NCBI RefSeq assembly: GCF_019400985.1
Contig: NZ_WTFF01000001.1
Location: forward strand, 1-64,000
DNA from: Streptomyces bambusae
GTDB lineage: Bacteria > Actinomycetota > Actinomycetes > Streptomycetales > Streptomycetaceae
Direction: 5' to 3'
DNA: 64,000 bases
The notes below the pieces were generated by a model that ran no database searches, was not told the origin of the DNA, and saw only the letters and a list, made by a program, of their open reading frames with translations. Shown here one piece after another: positions 46,577 to 55,804 of this stretch (positions are counted from its first letter, which is position 1; each line of letters starts with the position of its first letter). Position numbers and translations under genes: made by a program.

Positions 46577-47233
46577 GTGACAACGCCCGAGCCGGCCGGC
46601 TCGCCGGTATCGTTCCTGGCCGCCGCGGCTGCCCTTGAGGTGATCGACGGGGCCGTACGGGATGCCCACGCGCAGCGGGCGGACGCTCCGGACGACGCGC
46701 GGGCGGCGCTCGCCGCCCTCCTGCTGCTGCGGGAGGTCCGCGAGCGGCTCGCGTCCTGGGAGAGCGGACTGATCGAGACCGCGCGAGCGGCGGGGGCGAG
46801 CTGGGCGGATCTGTCGGGGCCTTTGGGTGTCTCCAGCCGGCAGGCGGCCGAGCGGCGCTACCTGCGGCTGCGGCCCGGTGCCGCCGGAAGCACGGGTGAG
46901 CAGCGCGTCCAGGCCACGCGTGATTCGCGTGCGGCGCAGCGCATCGTGAACGCCTGGGCACGGCAGAACGCCGCGGATCTTCGTCAGCTCGCAGGCCAGA
47001 TCAGCGCGCTGACCGGCCTGGACACGGCGGCAAGCGCCTCGATCGGCTACGTCCGCGACGCCCTCGCGGGTGACGACGTCGCCGATCTGCTCGGCCCGCT
47101 CGCCGCGGCCGAACCGCACATACGCCGCAGGCACCCGGACCTCGCCGACCGCATCGAGACGCTGACCCGGCAGACCGACAGGGTCCGCCAGGCAGGCGAC
47201 CCGCGGCGTCAGAGAACAGAAAGCCCGGAGTGA
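46577..47233 (+). CDS. rheA: RheA-type heat-shock regulator
   Basis: A 218-residue protein, close to the 225 residues reported for S. albus RheA, the thermosensing repressor of hsp18. It is mostly helical and includes an HTH-like segment (GASWADLSGPLGVSSRQAAERRYLRL, about residues 75-100). It is divergent from hsp18 with the RheA operator between them, as in the known system. GGGAGGT at 46566-46572 fixes GTG 46577 over the longer open frame. The assignment rests on position, length and operator more than on motifs. Confidence 0.85.
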   Translation: MTTPEPAGSPVSFLAAAAALEVIDGAVRDAHAQRADAPDDARAALAALLLLREVRERLASWESGLIETARAAGASWADLSGPLGVSSRQAAERRYLRLRPGAAGSTGEQRVQATRDSRAAQRIVNAWARQNAADLRQLAGQISALTGLDTAASASIGYVRDALAGDDVADLLGPLAAAEPHIRRRHPDLADRIETLTRQTDRVRQAGDPRRQRTESPE

Positions 47234-47284
47234 CCGCTCCTGCTGGACCACGTCCCGTGCCCGGCGTGGCGCAGCGCGGCGGGC

Positions 47285-47926
47285 TTATGCGGCCACCCGG
47301 AGTTCGTCTTCTGCGCTCCTGGTGAGGCTGATCCGTATCAGGGCTGCGGCGAGCCGGGCCAGGTCCTTCGGCGGTACCAGGTTCGCGAGGCCGGCGGGCG
47401 TGTGGGGAAGCCCGAGCCGGCCGGCGGCCTCGCAGGAACGTTCGTCGAAGAACGGGCGCACCTGCGGCCAGACGGCCTGGACCTCCCGGCAGAAGATGTC
47501 CGCGCCGACCGGTCCGATCCTGGGGAACTCCTGGAGCAGCTCCCGCAGGTGTTCCGTGTCACCGGCGGCCTGCTCCCGGAGACTCCGCAGGTCCCCGCGG
47601 TAGTGGTCGAGCAGGAGCTGGGCGCTGTCACCGAGGGCGGTCGCGGTGCTCTCGTCGTACCGAACGTAGTGTGCGCGGCCGAGCGCGTCCACGCGTTCCT
47701 GCCAGCCGGAGTCCGCCATCGCCCGGGGTGTCCGCAGCCCTGCCGCGAACAGCTCGCGGGCTGCGGCTGTGGCCGTCTGCGCCCTGATGCGGACCGAACA
47801 CAAGATGGTGAGCACCAGCAGCTGGAACAGCGGGGCGGGCTTGTCGCGGAGGGTGATACCGGCTTCGTCGGCATAGGTCTGCCCGTAGTCGCCGAGCAGC
47901 CGCTTCGTCACTTCCGCTCTGTCCAC
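47285..47926 (-). CDS. HhH-GPD DNA glycosylase (endonuclease III-like)
   Basis: A 213-residue base-excision protein. LFQLLVLTILCSVRIRAQTATAAARELF and the helix-hairpin-helix FPRIGPVGADIFCREVQAVWP fit the Nth family. The C-terminal FeS-cluster cysteines of classical endonuclease III are absent, and the usual Lys of the hairpin is not present, so catalytic type is uncertain. It converges on rheA. Confidence 0.82.
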   Translation of the reverse strand: MDRAEVTKRLLGDYGQTYADEAGITLRDKPAPLFQLLVLTILCSVRIRAQTATAAARELFAAGLRTPRAMADSGWQERVDALGRAHYVRYDESTATALGDSAQLLLDHYRGDLRSLREQAAGDTEHLRELLQEFPRIGPVGADIFCREVQAVWPQVRPFFDERSCEAAGRLGLPHTPAGLANLVPPKDLARLAAALIRISLTRSAEDELRVAA

Positions 47927-48072
47927 GGGATGCTCCTCTCCATGCCTCGATCCGTCATGTTCGCCTCGGCAGGCAAGGCGGTGGCCGGCCTCCTTCTACG
48001 CGGCTACCCGCGTGGCGTCGGCCGACACGGATCGGCGGCGCGGAGGGAGGATCGTGCCTTCCGGCCCGCTGA

Positions 48073-48387
48073 CCACGCCGGGCGGGCGGCGCGGTGGTGG
48101 TGTGGGCGCCGGAGTTCTGGGAGTTTCCGGCGTGGGCGGCCGGCGCCGACCTGATGTTCGCGGAAGCGGCGGGATGGGACCGGCGGATCCGCTTCCGGGG
48201 CGGGGTCGGCGGCCACGCGTACGTGCTGGAGGTGGGGCGCGAGGCGATCCGGCACGGAGTACGGCGCCTGGTGTACGCGCACATCGGCCGGCCGTGCCTG
48301 CGGGCGATGGACGCGGGACTGCGGCCGCAGTGGGGCGAGTGGGGGCGCGAGGGCCGGACGTACGCCCTGAGCTGCCCCGGGCGATGA
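48073..48387 (+). pseudogene. MBL-fold hydrolase C-terminal remnant
   Basis: The frame VVVWAPEFWEFPAWAAGADLMFAE, then RRLVYAHIGRPCLRAMDAGLRPQWGEW, matches the end of metallo-beta-lactamase-fold phosphodiesterase-like proteins. The metal-binding N-terminal half is missing, and an in-frame stop lies just upstream (48070). Confidence 0.6.
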
Positions 48388-48700
48388 CGAGGGGCCGGGC
48401 ATCCGGAACGGCCGCTCTCGTCGGCCAGAGCCTGCCCGGCCCGCTCGGCATCGTCGCCGGGCCGGACGGTGACCCACCGACCGGCTACCCGGGACGGCGC
48501 ATGCTACGCACCGCCCGACCAGGGCGTGAACGCGCCGGTACGGGAGAGACCGGACCGGGTTGGACTCGTGCCGGCGGAGGCCGACCCGCCACCCGAGCTG
48601 TCGCCGAGATCCGCGCATGGCTGCGGCCGGGGCGGGCAGGCGCCCGTCGTCAGGCAGTACCGCGGCCGTGTGCCCGCCTGTCTGGCCTTGGCCGCGTGCG

Positions 48701-48865
48701 TTCTCCGTGGCCGAGGCGGACGGAGTGCCCGTGGCCGGCATCGCCGCCGTGGCCGGTCAGTTCGCCGTGCCGGTCGCATGGACCCCGTACTTCGCCGTCG
48801 ACGACGCCGACCAGGCGGTGGCCCGGATCCGCGAACGCGGCGGCAGCGTCGCCGTCGGGGCCCCG
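48701..48865 (+). pseudogene. VOC (glyoxalase/bleomycin-resistance) remnant
   Basis: AWTPYFAVDDADQAVARIRERGGSVAVGAP is the typical second half-module of a VOC protein. It has no start or partner half and runs out of homology on both sides. It lies directly upstream of grpE. Confidence 0.6.
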
Positions 48866-48907
48866 TCACCTACCCGCCGCCCGGCCCGTAGCCGAAGGGA
48901 GCTCACG

Positions 48908-49528
48908 ATGAGCAGCCCGAACGAATCCCGGCCGCACGAGGAGCAACCCTCGGTGGTCATCCGGGACAGGCGACGAATCGACCCGGAAACCCTCCAGCCC
49001 CGGGAGCCCGACGAGGAGACCCCCGAGCGGGAAGGGGGCGAGCACGTGCTCGGGACGCCGGACCGGGCCGGCGCCCTCGAGGCCCAGCTCGCCGAACGCA
49101 CGGCCGAGCTACGGCGGGTGGAGGCGGAGTACGAGAACTACCGCAAGCAGGTGCAGCACGACCAGGCCGCCATCAGCGAGATCGCCACCGCCAAGGTCCT
49201 CGACAGCCTCCTGCCGGTACTCGACGCCATCGACCGCGCCCGCGGGCTCGGCGAGGTCAACGGCAGTCTGTGGGCCGTGGCCGAGGCCCTGGAGGAACGG
49301 CTCGCGGACCTCGGGCTGGAGCGCGTGGGCACGGCAGGCGAACCCTTCGACCCCGCCCGCCACGAAGCCGTCGGCCACCAGGTCTCCGACGACGTCGACA
49401 CCCCGGTCTGCACAGCCGTCGTACGGCCCGGCTACCAGGTCGGCACACGGCTGCTCCGACCGGCCCAGGTATCGGTCACGGAACCCCCGGACCAGGCACC
49501 GCCGGCAGCGACAGCGCCCGACAGCTGA
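48908..49528 (+). CDS. grpE: GrpE nucleotide-exchange factor
   Basis: A 206-residue DnaK co-chaperone that releases ADP. It has a long acidic N-terminus, a coiled coil (LEAQLAERTAELRRVEAEYENYRKQVQHDQ) and the C-terminal beta domain ending in VQVGTRLLRPAQVSV-type sequence (YQVGTRLLRPAQVSV). AGGGAG precedes the ATG. It stands without dnaK or dnaJ, so it is probably an accessory copy kept with other stress genes (hsp18, rheA). Confidence 0.92.
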   Translation: MSSPNESRPHEEQPSVVIRDRRRIDPETLQPREPDEETPEREGGEHVLGTPDRAGALEAQLAERTAELRRVEAEYENYRKQVQHDQAAISEIATAKVLDSLLPVLDAIDRARGLGEVNGSLWAVAEALEERLADLGLERVGTAGEPFDPARHEAVGHQVSDDVDTPVCTAVVRPGYQVGTRLLRPAQVSVTEPPDQAPPAATAPDS

Positions 49529-49753
49529 GACTGCCCAGGAGCCGTCCCCCCACCCCCAGTTCGCCGCCCCCCAGGGCCGCGATGCGGGGCTCAGAATTGC
49601 GACTCGTCCCGGGCCCTTCACGTTCTCTCGGAGGCGTGCGCGACCGCGTACTCGACGTACGTGGGCGTGGGGAGCGCTTGCGGGCCAGTAAATACGCTCG
49701 GGACTTGGCGCCGGATTCGCCGGTCATCGGCAGCAGAGCAGTGGAGGCCCGAG

Positions 49754-50776
49754 GTGAACAGCCGGATCCCGAGAACGATGCAGGCGTGGATCTGCCCCGC
49801 CGGGCAGCCGGGCACGACCAGGCTCGTGAAGCTGCCCGTTCCGGTGCCGGCGCCGGACGAGCTGTTGGTCCAGGTCGCTGCCTGCGGGGTGTGCCGGACC
49901 GATCTGCACATCCGCGACGGCGACCTGCCACCCCACCGGGACCAGGTCGTCCCCGGCCACGAGGCCGTCGGCGACGTCGTCGCCACCGGCAGCCACGTCA
50001 CGACGCCGGCCGTCGGCTCCCGGGTCGGCATCCCCTGGCTCCGCGACACCTGCGGCGTGTGCCGCTTCTGCACGCGCGGCCGGGAGAACCTCTGTCCCTC
50101 GTCCCGCTACACCGGCTGGGACGCAGACGGCGGTTACGCCGAGTACGCGACAGTGCCCGCGCCGTACGCCTACCCGATGCCGACCGGATACAAGGCCGAG
50201 GAGCTGGCCCCGCTGCTGTGCGCGGGCATCATCGGCTACCGGGCCCTGCTCCGCGCCGAACTCCCACCGGGCGGCCGGCTCGGCATCTACGGGTTCGGGG
50301 CCTCGGCCCACCTCACCGCCCAGCTCGCCCTCGCCCAGGGAGCCACCGTCCACGTCCTCACCCGGTCGTGGGCAGCCCAGGCGCTCGCCCTGGAGCTCGG
50401 CGCCGCCTCAGCGGGAGACGCTCCGACGGGGCCGCCCGAGCCACTGGACGCCGCGATCCTCTTCGCCCCGGACGGCGCCCTCGTCCCCGTGGCCCTGGAG
50501 GCACTGGACAGCGGCGGAACCCTGAGCATCGCGGGCATCCACCTCACCGACATCCCGCCGCTGGACTACGAGCACCACTTCTTCCGCGAACGCACCATCC
50601 GCAGCACCACCGCCAACACCCGCCAGGACGGACGCGCGTTCCTCGCAGCCGCCGCCGAACACCGGCTGCGCCCGACCCTCACGCTGTACGACTTCAGGCA
50701 CGCCGACACGGCACTCGACGACCTCGCCGCCGGCCGGGTCCGCGGAGCGGCGGCCCTTCGGATGGTCAGCCGGTGA
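49754..50776 (+). CDS. Zinc-dependent alcohol dehydrogenase
   Basis: A 340-residue medium-chain dehydrogenase/reductase. Catalytic zinc ligands are in [13 protein letters not shown] and [10 protein letters not shown]; the structural zinc lobe has four Cys in [15 protein letters not shown]. The NAD(P)-binding motif is [10 protein letters not shown], a slightly altered GxGxxG. GGAGG at 49743-49747 favours GTG 49754 over ATG 49778. Similar enzymes occur in streptomycete stress clusters with USPs and NAD salvage. It overlaps a decayed flotillin gene at its 3' end. Confidence 0.92.
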   Translation: MNSRIPRTMQAWICPAGQPGTTRLVKLPVPVPAPDELLVQVAACGVCRTDLHIRDGDLPPHRDQVVPGHEAVGDVVATGSHVTTPAVGSRVGIPWLRDTCGVCRFCTRGRENLCPSSRYTGWDADGGYAEYATVPAPYAYPMPTGYKAEELAPLLCAGIIGYRALLRAELPPGGRLGIYGFGASAHLTAQLALAQGATVHVLTRSWAAQALALELGAASAGDAPTGPPEPLDAAILFAPDGALVPVALEALDSGGTLSIAGIHLTDIPPLDYEHHFFRERTIRSTTANTRQDGRAFLAAAAEHRLRPTLTLYDFRHADTALDDLAAGRVRGAAALRMVSR

Positions 50777-51060
50777 TCTCCACCTTGCCGTTGGCGGCGG
50801 CGGGCTCGGGCTTGGGTGTGGTGAGGCCCTTGAGGAGCTGGGTGAGGTCGACTCCGGTGGTGGAGCCGAGGAGTTCCATGCCCTGGGCGACGTTGTCGGC
50901 GACCGTACGGGACAGCTTGCTCGCGCCGTCGGTGGAGATGACGGTCATCTTGTCGATGGCGGACAGGGGTTCGGCTGCCTTGGCGACGACCTGCGGCAGG
51001 GCCTCGACCAGCATCTGGACCATCGCCGCGTCGCCGTAGCGCTCGTACGCGTCGGCCTTT
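50766..51060 (-). pseudogene. Flotillin C-terminal remnant
   Basis: YERYGDAAMVQMLVEALPQVVAKAAEPLSAIDKMTVIST followed by LLGSTTGVDLTQLLKG is the end of an SPFH/flotillin protein. The SPFH domain and start are absent, and an in-frame stop lies upstream near 51,103. Confidence 0.75.
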
Positions 51061-51160
51061 ACCCAGGGTCCGCCGCACGGCGGCGCAGTGTTGAGAACCC
51101 GTCAGGACATCGGGTGGATCACTCCTTGCGGCCGCTCGGTGGCGCCGTACGCAGGTCGTC

Positions 51161-52459
51161 TCAGGCCAGGGCGAAGTAGCGCAGCCAGAGGTAGAGCGCG
51201 GCCACGGCGACCGTGGCGGCGGTGACGACGAGGCCGTACTTGGTGAACTGCCAGAAGGAGATCGGCTGACGGTTGCGTTCGGCGATGCCGAGGACGACGA
51301 CGTTGGCGGAGGCGCCGATGGCGGTGGCGTTGCCGCCGAGGTCCGCGCCGAGCGCCAGGGCCCACCACATGACGTGGTCGGGGTCGCCGCCCATGTCGGT
51401 GACCAGTTCGCTGGTGATGGGGGCCATGGTGGCGACGTACGGGATGTTGTCGACGATCCCGGACAGGACGGCGGAGCCGCCGAGCAGCAGCATGGACCCG
51501 CCGAGTTCGGCGCCGCCTATCGCGTCCGCCAGGGAGCCGGCGAGCTCGCCGATGACGCCGGTCTCGATGAGGGAGCCGACCATGACGAACAGGCCGGCGA
51601 AGAAGGCCAGGGTGGGCCACTCCACCTCGCCGAGGACCTCGCCGGTCTCGACCTTGGAGATCGCCACGAGCAGGCCCGCGCCGAGGAGGGCCACGACACT
51701 GGGCTCGTAGTGCAGCACGGGGTGGAGGACGAATCCGGCGACGACCAGGGCGAGGATGCCCAGGCCCTGGGCGAGGAGGCGGGGGTTCTTGATGGCCTCG
51801 CGCTCGCGCAGCTCCATGACCTCGGCTGCGCGCTTCTCGTCGTAGACGAAGTACTTCGCGAACATCACCCGGCACAGCAGCACGAGGACGACTATCAGGA
51901 GCGCGCAGAGCGGGGCGAGGTGGACCAGGAAGTCGTTGAAGGTCAGGCCGGCCCGGCTGGCGATGATGATGTTCGGCGGATCGCCGACCAGCGTGGCGGT
52001 GCCACCGACGTTCGAGGCGAGGACCTCGGCGATCAGGAAGGGAGCGGCCGGCAGTCGCAGCCGGTCGCACACCAGCAGGGTGACCGGGGCGACCAACAGG
52101 ACCGTCGTGACGTTGTCCAGCAGCGCCGATGCCACGGCGGTGATGACGATCAGCATGGCCATCACCCGGAACGGGCGGGCCTTGGCCTTCTTCACGGACC
52201 AGATCGCCAGGTACTCGAAGAGGCCGGTCCGCTTGAGCACGCCGACGATCATCATCATGCCGAGCAGCAGGAAGATGACGTTCCAGTCGATGCCGGTCTC
52301 GGCGGAGTGGAAGGCGGAGGCGTCGTCGGTGGCGCCGATGGCCAGCATCAGCCCGGCTCCGCCCAGGGCGGCGGCGACGCGGTGGACCCACTCGGTGATG
52401 ATCAGGACGTAGACACCGGCGAAGACGGCGACCGCGGCCCAGCTCTGCCAGTTGCTCAC
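51161..52459 (-). CDS. NhaD/ArsB-type ion transporter
   Basis: A 432-residue carrier of the ion-transporter superfamily with about 11 membrane segments. Conserved helical-break motifs are NVTTVLLVAPVTLLV, GGTATLVGDPPNIIIAS and GADLGGNATAIGASANVVVLGIA. Family members move Na+/H+, arsenite or citrate-like anions; substrate cannot be told from the sequence. It starts at GTG 52459 in a GTGA overlap with the CBS gene, which should regulate it or be made with it. Confidence 0.9.
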   Translation of the reverse strand: MSNWQSWAAVAVFAGVYVLIITEWVHRVAAALGGAGLMLAIGATDDASAFHSAETGIDWNVIFLLLGMMMIVGVLKRTGLFEYLAIWSVKKAKARPFRVMAMLIVITAVASALLDNVTTVLLVAPVTLLVCDRLRLPAAPFLIAEVLASNVGGTATLVGDPPNIIIASRAGLTFNDFLVHLAPLCALLIVVLVLLCRVMFAKYFVYDEKRAAEVMELREREAIKNPRLLAQGLGILALVVAGFVLHPVLHYEPSVVALLGAGLLVAISKVETGEVLGEVEWPTLAFFAGLFVMVGSLIETGVIGELAGSLADAIGGAELGGSMLLLGGSAVLSGIVDNIPYVATMAPITSELVTDMGGDPDHVMWWALALGADLGGNATAIGASANVVVLGIAERNRQPISFWQFTKYGLVVTAATVAVAALYLWLRYFALA

Positions 52460-52923
52460 GCCTGGCCCCCCGCCGCGAGCAGGTGCCGCATCAGGGCGGC
52501 GGCCGAGACGACCCCGAGGAGCCGGCCCTGGTCACCGACGTACTCGATCACGGCGACGAGCGGGACGTGCGTACGGGCCATGGTGGCCGCGATCTCCATC
52601 GTCCCCGCGTCCGGGCCGACGTACGGCGGCTTGAACGTACGGGCCGGCAGCCACTGCGCGACCGTCTTGCCCACCAGGCTCTCGGCCATGGCCTCGGCGT
52701 GCCGCTCGTCGATGACCGGCGCGAGCAGCGGGTCCTCCATCACGTACTCGGGCACGAGCTGGCGCACCAGCTGGGAGCCGGGGACGGCGGCGTACGGGGT
52801 GCCGTCGGTGTCCAGGACCAGCAGCGCGGGCAGATTGCGCTCGGCCAGCAGCCGGACCGCGTCCACGGCGCTGTCGTCGGTGGTGACGTGCGGATAGGGC
52901 TCGGCGAGATCACGGGCGGACAT
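52456..52923 (-). CDS. CBS-domain protein
   Basis: A 155-residue protein with two CBS motifs (TTDDSAVDAVRLLAERNLPALLVLDTDGTPYAAV and AATMARTHVPLVAVIEYVGDQGRLLGVVSAAALMRHLL). Such pairs bind adenine nucleotides such as ATP, AMP or c-di-AMP. AGGAG 8 nt before the ATG at 52923 decides the start; the frame is open 201 nt further to an ATG at 53124 that ends the conserved leader module, but that extension does not look like protein. It is the first gene of the operon with the NhaD-like carrier. Confidence 0.88.
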   Translation of the reverse strand: MSARDLAEPYPHVTTDDSAVDAVRLLAERNLPALLVLDTDGTPYAAVPGSQLVRQLVPEYVMEDPLLAPVIDERHAEAMAESLVGKTVAQWLPARTFKPPYVGPDAGTMEIAATMARTHVPLVAVIEYVGDQGRLLGVVSAAALMRHLLAAGGQA

Positions 52924-53120
52924 GGCGCTACTCCTGGTGGGGTGTGTTGCTGGGGCGGGAACCGCGAGACCGCCGCGGGAGGTGGTCCTTGCGCGGACGT
53001 CCGGTGGATCGGGCCTCGGATCGGCCACGGGGCCACGTCGGCAGATGCCGTCATCCGGAGGGGTTCGTGCGAACCGCCGCGGCGGACGCGGTGCCGTCGG
53101 GCACCGAACAGCGACGAGCG

Positions 53121-53186
53121 TCATGAAGCCGGGCCCCGATCTGCGAAGAGAGTTGTCCCTTGTTCGCCGACCAGGCTTCCCGGCAC
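53121..53186 (-). CDS. Candidate leader peptide (21 codons) of CBS-NhaD operon
   Basis: GTG at 53186 starts MPGSLVGEQGTTLFADRG-PAS and stops at TGA 53121, overlapping an ATG at 53124 (ATGA). The -10 TATAAA lies 12 nt upstream of the GTG, so the mRNA would be leaderless or nearly so. The same peptide is encoded in front of the CPA1 antiporter (55977) with three differences, all at third codon positions. I do not recognise the family. Confidence 0.6.
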   Translation of the reverse strand: MPGSLVGEQGTTLFADRGPAS

Positions 53187-53198
53187 ACCAGCAGCAAC

Positions 53199-53227
53199 TT
53201 TATAGGTTTCTTACAGCTTCTTGACGA
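53199..53227 (-). promoter_or_regulatory. Promoter of the CBS-NhaD leader module
   Basis: On the minus strand, -35 TCGTCA (53222-53227) and -10 TATAAA (53199-53204) are 17 bp apart, with GTAAG in the spacer. The same -35, spacer length and GTAAG occur before the antiporter leader at 55936-55964. Confidence 0.65.
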
Positions 53228-53388
53228 GTCTCTGACGGCAGTTCGGCGCGCCGCAGACTGCCGGACTCCGGCAGGGAAGTCGGGACAGTGGCCGACTCGG
53301 GGGAGAGGATTGACAGCCGCCGGTCCTTGACGCGATCTTGATGCTCCGGCCCAATGGCGGTGTCGAATCATGGAAGAAGGGCCGGCAC

Positions 53389-54762
53389 GTGGCTGGACGT
53401 ATCGCGCGGGTGTGGCAGGCGGTGTTCACCGCCCACCCGGCCCGCACGGTGGTGTCGGCGTTCGCGCTGGTCATCATCCTCGGCTCGGCCGCTCTGATGC
53501 TGCCGGCGGCATCAGCCGACGGCTCGGTCACCAGCCCTCTCACCGCGCTGTTCACGGCGACCTCGGCCGTGTGCGTCACCGGGCTGGTGGTCGTGGACAC
53601 CGCCGAGCACTGGTCCACGTTCGGTGAACTGCTGATCCTCGCGCTGATCCAGGTCGGCGGGTTCGGGATCATGACCATGGCGTCCCTGCTGGCGCTCCTG
53701 GTCTCCGGGCGGCTGAGACTACGGATGCAGCTGACCGCGGCCGCGGAGACCAAGAGCCTCGGCCTGGGCGACGTACGCCGTGTCCTGCTCGGTGTCGCGG
53801 GCTGCACACTCGTCGTCGAGCTGGCGGTCGGCGCGTTCCTGGCGCAGCGCCTGCGGTTCGGCTACGGCTTCGGCTTCGGCGAGGCCGTCTACTCGGGCCT
53901 CTTCCATTCCGTCTCGGCGTTCAACAACGCCGGGTTCGGTCTGCACGGCGACAGCATCACCCGGTACGCCCAGGACCCCTGGGTCACGATGCCCATCGCG
54001 GTGGCCGTGATCCTGGGCGGCCTGGGCTTTCCCGTCCTGCTGGAACTCATGCGGCACCGCAACCGGCAGCGGACGACCGGTCTGCGCAACTGGTCGCTGC
54101 ACACCCGGCTGACCCTGGTCACCTCGGCCGCCCTGCTGGTGGTCGGGACCGTGCTGACCTGCCTGCTCGAGTGGACCAACCCCGGCACGCTCGGCCCGTT
54201 CGACTGGGGGCAGAAGGTCCTCAACGGTTTCTTCTACTCGGCGATGAGCCGCACGGCCGGCTTCAACGCCATCGACATGGGCGCCCTGAACGCCTCCACC
54301 GTCCTGTTCACCTGCACGCTGATGTTCATCGGCGGCGGCAGCGCGGGCACCGCCGGCGGGATCAAGGTCACCACCTTCTCCGTGCTGGCCGCCGCCATGG
54401 CGGCCGAGGTGCGCGGCGAGCCCAACTCCACCGTCATGGGCCGCCGCCTCGCCCCGCACGCCCTGCGGCAGGCCCTGACCGTGGCCCTGCTCGGCGTAGG
54501 GCTGGTCATCGCTGCCACGCTCGCGCTGCTGACCGTGACCAAGGCCCCCGCGGAGGCGGTGCTCTTCGAGGCCGTCTCCGCCTTCGGCACGGTCGGCCTG
54601 TCCACGGGCATCACCGCGGACATCCCGGTCTCCGGTCAGCTGATCCTGATCCTGCTCATGTTCATCGGCCGCCTCGGCCCGATCACCCTGGTCTCCTCGC
54701 TCGCCCTGCGCGAACGAGTGCGCCGCTACCAGCTACCCGAGGAGCGACCCGTCATTGGGTAA
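53389..54762 (+). CDS. trkH: TrkH-family potassium transporter
   Basis: A 457-residue K+ translocating subunit of the Trk/Ktr type. Pore-loop repeats with the selectivity Gly are visible: TATSAVCVTGLVVVD, SAFNNAGFGLHG, SRTAGFNAIDMG and SAFGTVGLSTGI. It starts near ARVWQAVFTAHPARTVVSAFALVIILGS. I chose GTG 53389, preceded by AAGAAGGG; an in-frame ATG lies 51 nt upstream. A TTGACA at 53310-53315 may be part of its promoter. The stop overlaps the trkA start. Confidence 0.93.
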   Translation: MAGRIARVWQAVFTAHPARTVVSAFALVIILGSAALMLPAASADGSVTSPLTALFTATSAVCVTGLVVVDTAEHWSTFGELLILALIQVGGFGIMTMASLLALLVSGRLRLRMQLTAAAETKSLGLGDVRRVLLGVAGCTLVVELAVGAFLAQRLRFGYGFGFGEAVYSGLFHSVSAFNNAGFGLHGDSITRYAQDPWVTMPIAVAVILGGLGFPVLLELMRHRNRQRTTGLRNWSLHTRLTLVTSAALLVVGTVLTCLLEWTNPGTLGPFDWGQKVLNGFFYSAMSRTAGFNAIDMGALNASTVLFTCTLMFIGGGSAGTAGGIKVTTFSVLAAAMAAEVRGEPNSTVMGRRLAPHALRQALTVALLGVGLVIAATLALLTVTKAPAEAVLFEAVSAFGTVGLSTGITADIPVSGQLILILLMFIGRLGPITLVSSLALRERVRRYQLPEERPVIG

Positions 54763-55477
54763 CTACCTGCACAACCTGCGCCGACGCCGCCACAAGCGAC
54801 TGCGGGACGTCGCCGGCCACGCGGCCGCCGACCAGCGCGTCGCCGTCATCGGCCTGGGCCGGTTCGGCAGTTCCCTGGCGAACGAGCTGACCCGCCGCGG
54901 CTGGGACGTGCTGGGGATCGACACCGACTCCACGCTCGTCCAGAAGCACAGCGACATCCTGACCCACTCGGCCGTCGCCGACTGCACCGACCCCGTCGTC
55001 ATGCGCCAGCTCGGCGTCGGGGACTTCCCCAGCGTCGTCGTGGGCATCGGTACGGACATCGAGGCCAGCATCCTGATCGCCTCCAACCTGCTGGAGGAAG
55101 GCGTGCCCAACATCTGGGCCAAGGCCATCAGCCGCCAGCACGGCCAGATCCTCGAACGCCTCGGCGTCCACCACGTCGTCCTGCCCGAGCACGAGATGGG
55201 CGAACGCGTCGCCCACCTCGTCACCGGCCGCATGCTCGACTTCATCGAGTTCGACGACGACTATGCGCTCGTCAAGACCATCACCCCGACCACGATCACC
55301 GGGGTCCCGCTCGGCGAGAGCGCCGTACGCACCCGCTACGGCATCACGGTCGTCGGCATCAAGCGTCCGGGGCAGGGCTTCACCCACGCCACCGCCGAGA
55401 CCGTCGTCGAAAAGGGCGACGTCATCATCATCACCGGCAAGACCCGGGCCGTCGAAACCTTCGCCGAGCTCAGCTGA
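54755..55477 (+). CDS. trkA: TrkA/KtrA potassium regulatory subunit
   Basis: A 240-residue cytoplasmic RCK protein gating TrkH. The N-terminal Rossmann motif VAVIGLGRFGSSLANEL binds NAD(H) or ATP/ADP; the C-terminal TrkA-C domain (about residues 165-235) may bind c-di-AMP or other ligands. The TTG at 54755 overlaps the trkH stop, with GAGGAGCG upstream. Its 3' end overlaps the end of the convergent membrane-protein gene by 8 nt. Confidence 0.92.
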   Translation: MGNYLHNLRRRRHKRLRDVAGHAAADQRVAVIGLGRFGSSLANELTRRGWDVLGIDTDSTLVQKHSDILTHSAVADCTDPVVMRQLGVGDFPSVVVGIGTDIEASILIASNLLEEGVPNIWAKAISRQHGQILERLGVHHVVLPEHEMGERVAHLVTGRMLDFIEFDDDYALVKTITPTTITGVPLGESAVRTRYGITVVGIKRPGQGFTHATAETVVEKGDVIIITGKTRAVETFAELS

Positions 55478-55763
55478 CCCGCCCGGTCCGCCACGTCGCC
55501 ACGCCGAGCACCAGGGCTCCCGCCACTGCCAGTACACCGCCCGCCGCCGTGAACGCCAGTGTCGTGTCCGGCGAGGCGCCGGCCAGCCGGGGTACGACGT
55601 TGGCCGGCGCGGTCGCGTAGATCAGCAGGAAGGCGGCGCCCCGCGCCCGAACCGGTACGAGACGGGCGCGCAGGCGGCGCGGAACCCGGTCGGCGAGCAT
55701 GGCGAGACCTGCGGGAAGCAGGGTCAGGGAGAACAGGATCAGGGCGGTCCACTGCCACTTCAT
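55470..55763 (-). CDS. Small three-segment membrane protein
   Basis: A 97-residue protein with three hydrophobic segments (TALILFSLTLLPAGLAMLA, GAAFLLIYATAPANVV, TLAFTAAGGVLAVAGALVLGVA) and a basic loop (RVPRRLRARLVPVRARG). No family recognised. AGAAGGACC precedes the ATG at 55763. A broken copy of the MPGSLVG leader lies 42 nt upstream of its start. Confidence 0.7.
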   Translation of the reverse strand: MKWQWTALILFSLTLLPAGLAMLADRVPRRLRARLVPVRARGAAFLLIYATAPANVVPRLAGASPDTTLAFTAAGGVLAVAGALVLGVATWRTGRVS

Positions 55764-55804
55764 GGGGGCGGTCCTTCTGCAGTACGTGATGCATGGGTGG
55801 GTGA

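Noticed and set aside
52924..53124. 67-residue N-terminal extension of the CBS protein starting at ATG 53124
   Set aside because: Arg/Pro-rich and not protein-like; AGGAG before 52923 marks the better start. The ATG matters only as part of the leader module.
53121..53186. Cobalamin or other known riboswitch in the shared 5' regions
   Set aside because: CCGGGAAG recalls part of a cobalamin riboswitch, but there is no B12 box or matching stems, and third-position changes favour a coding reading.
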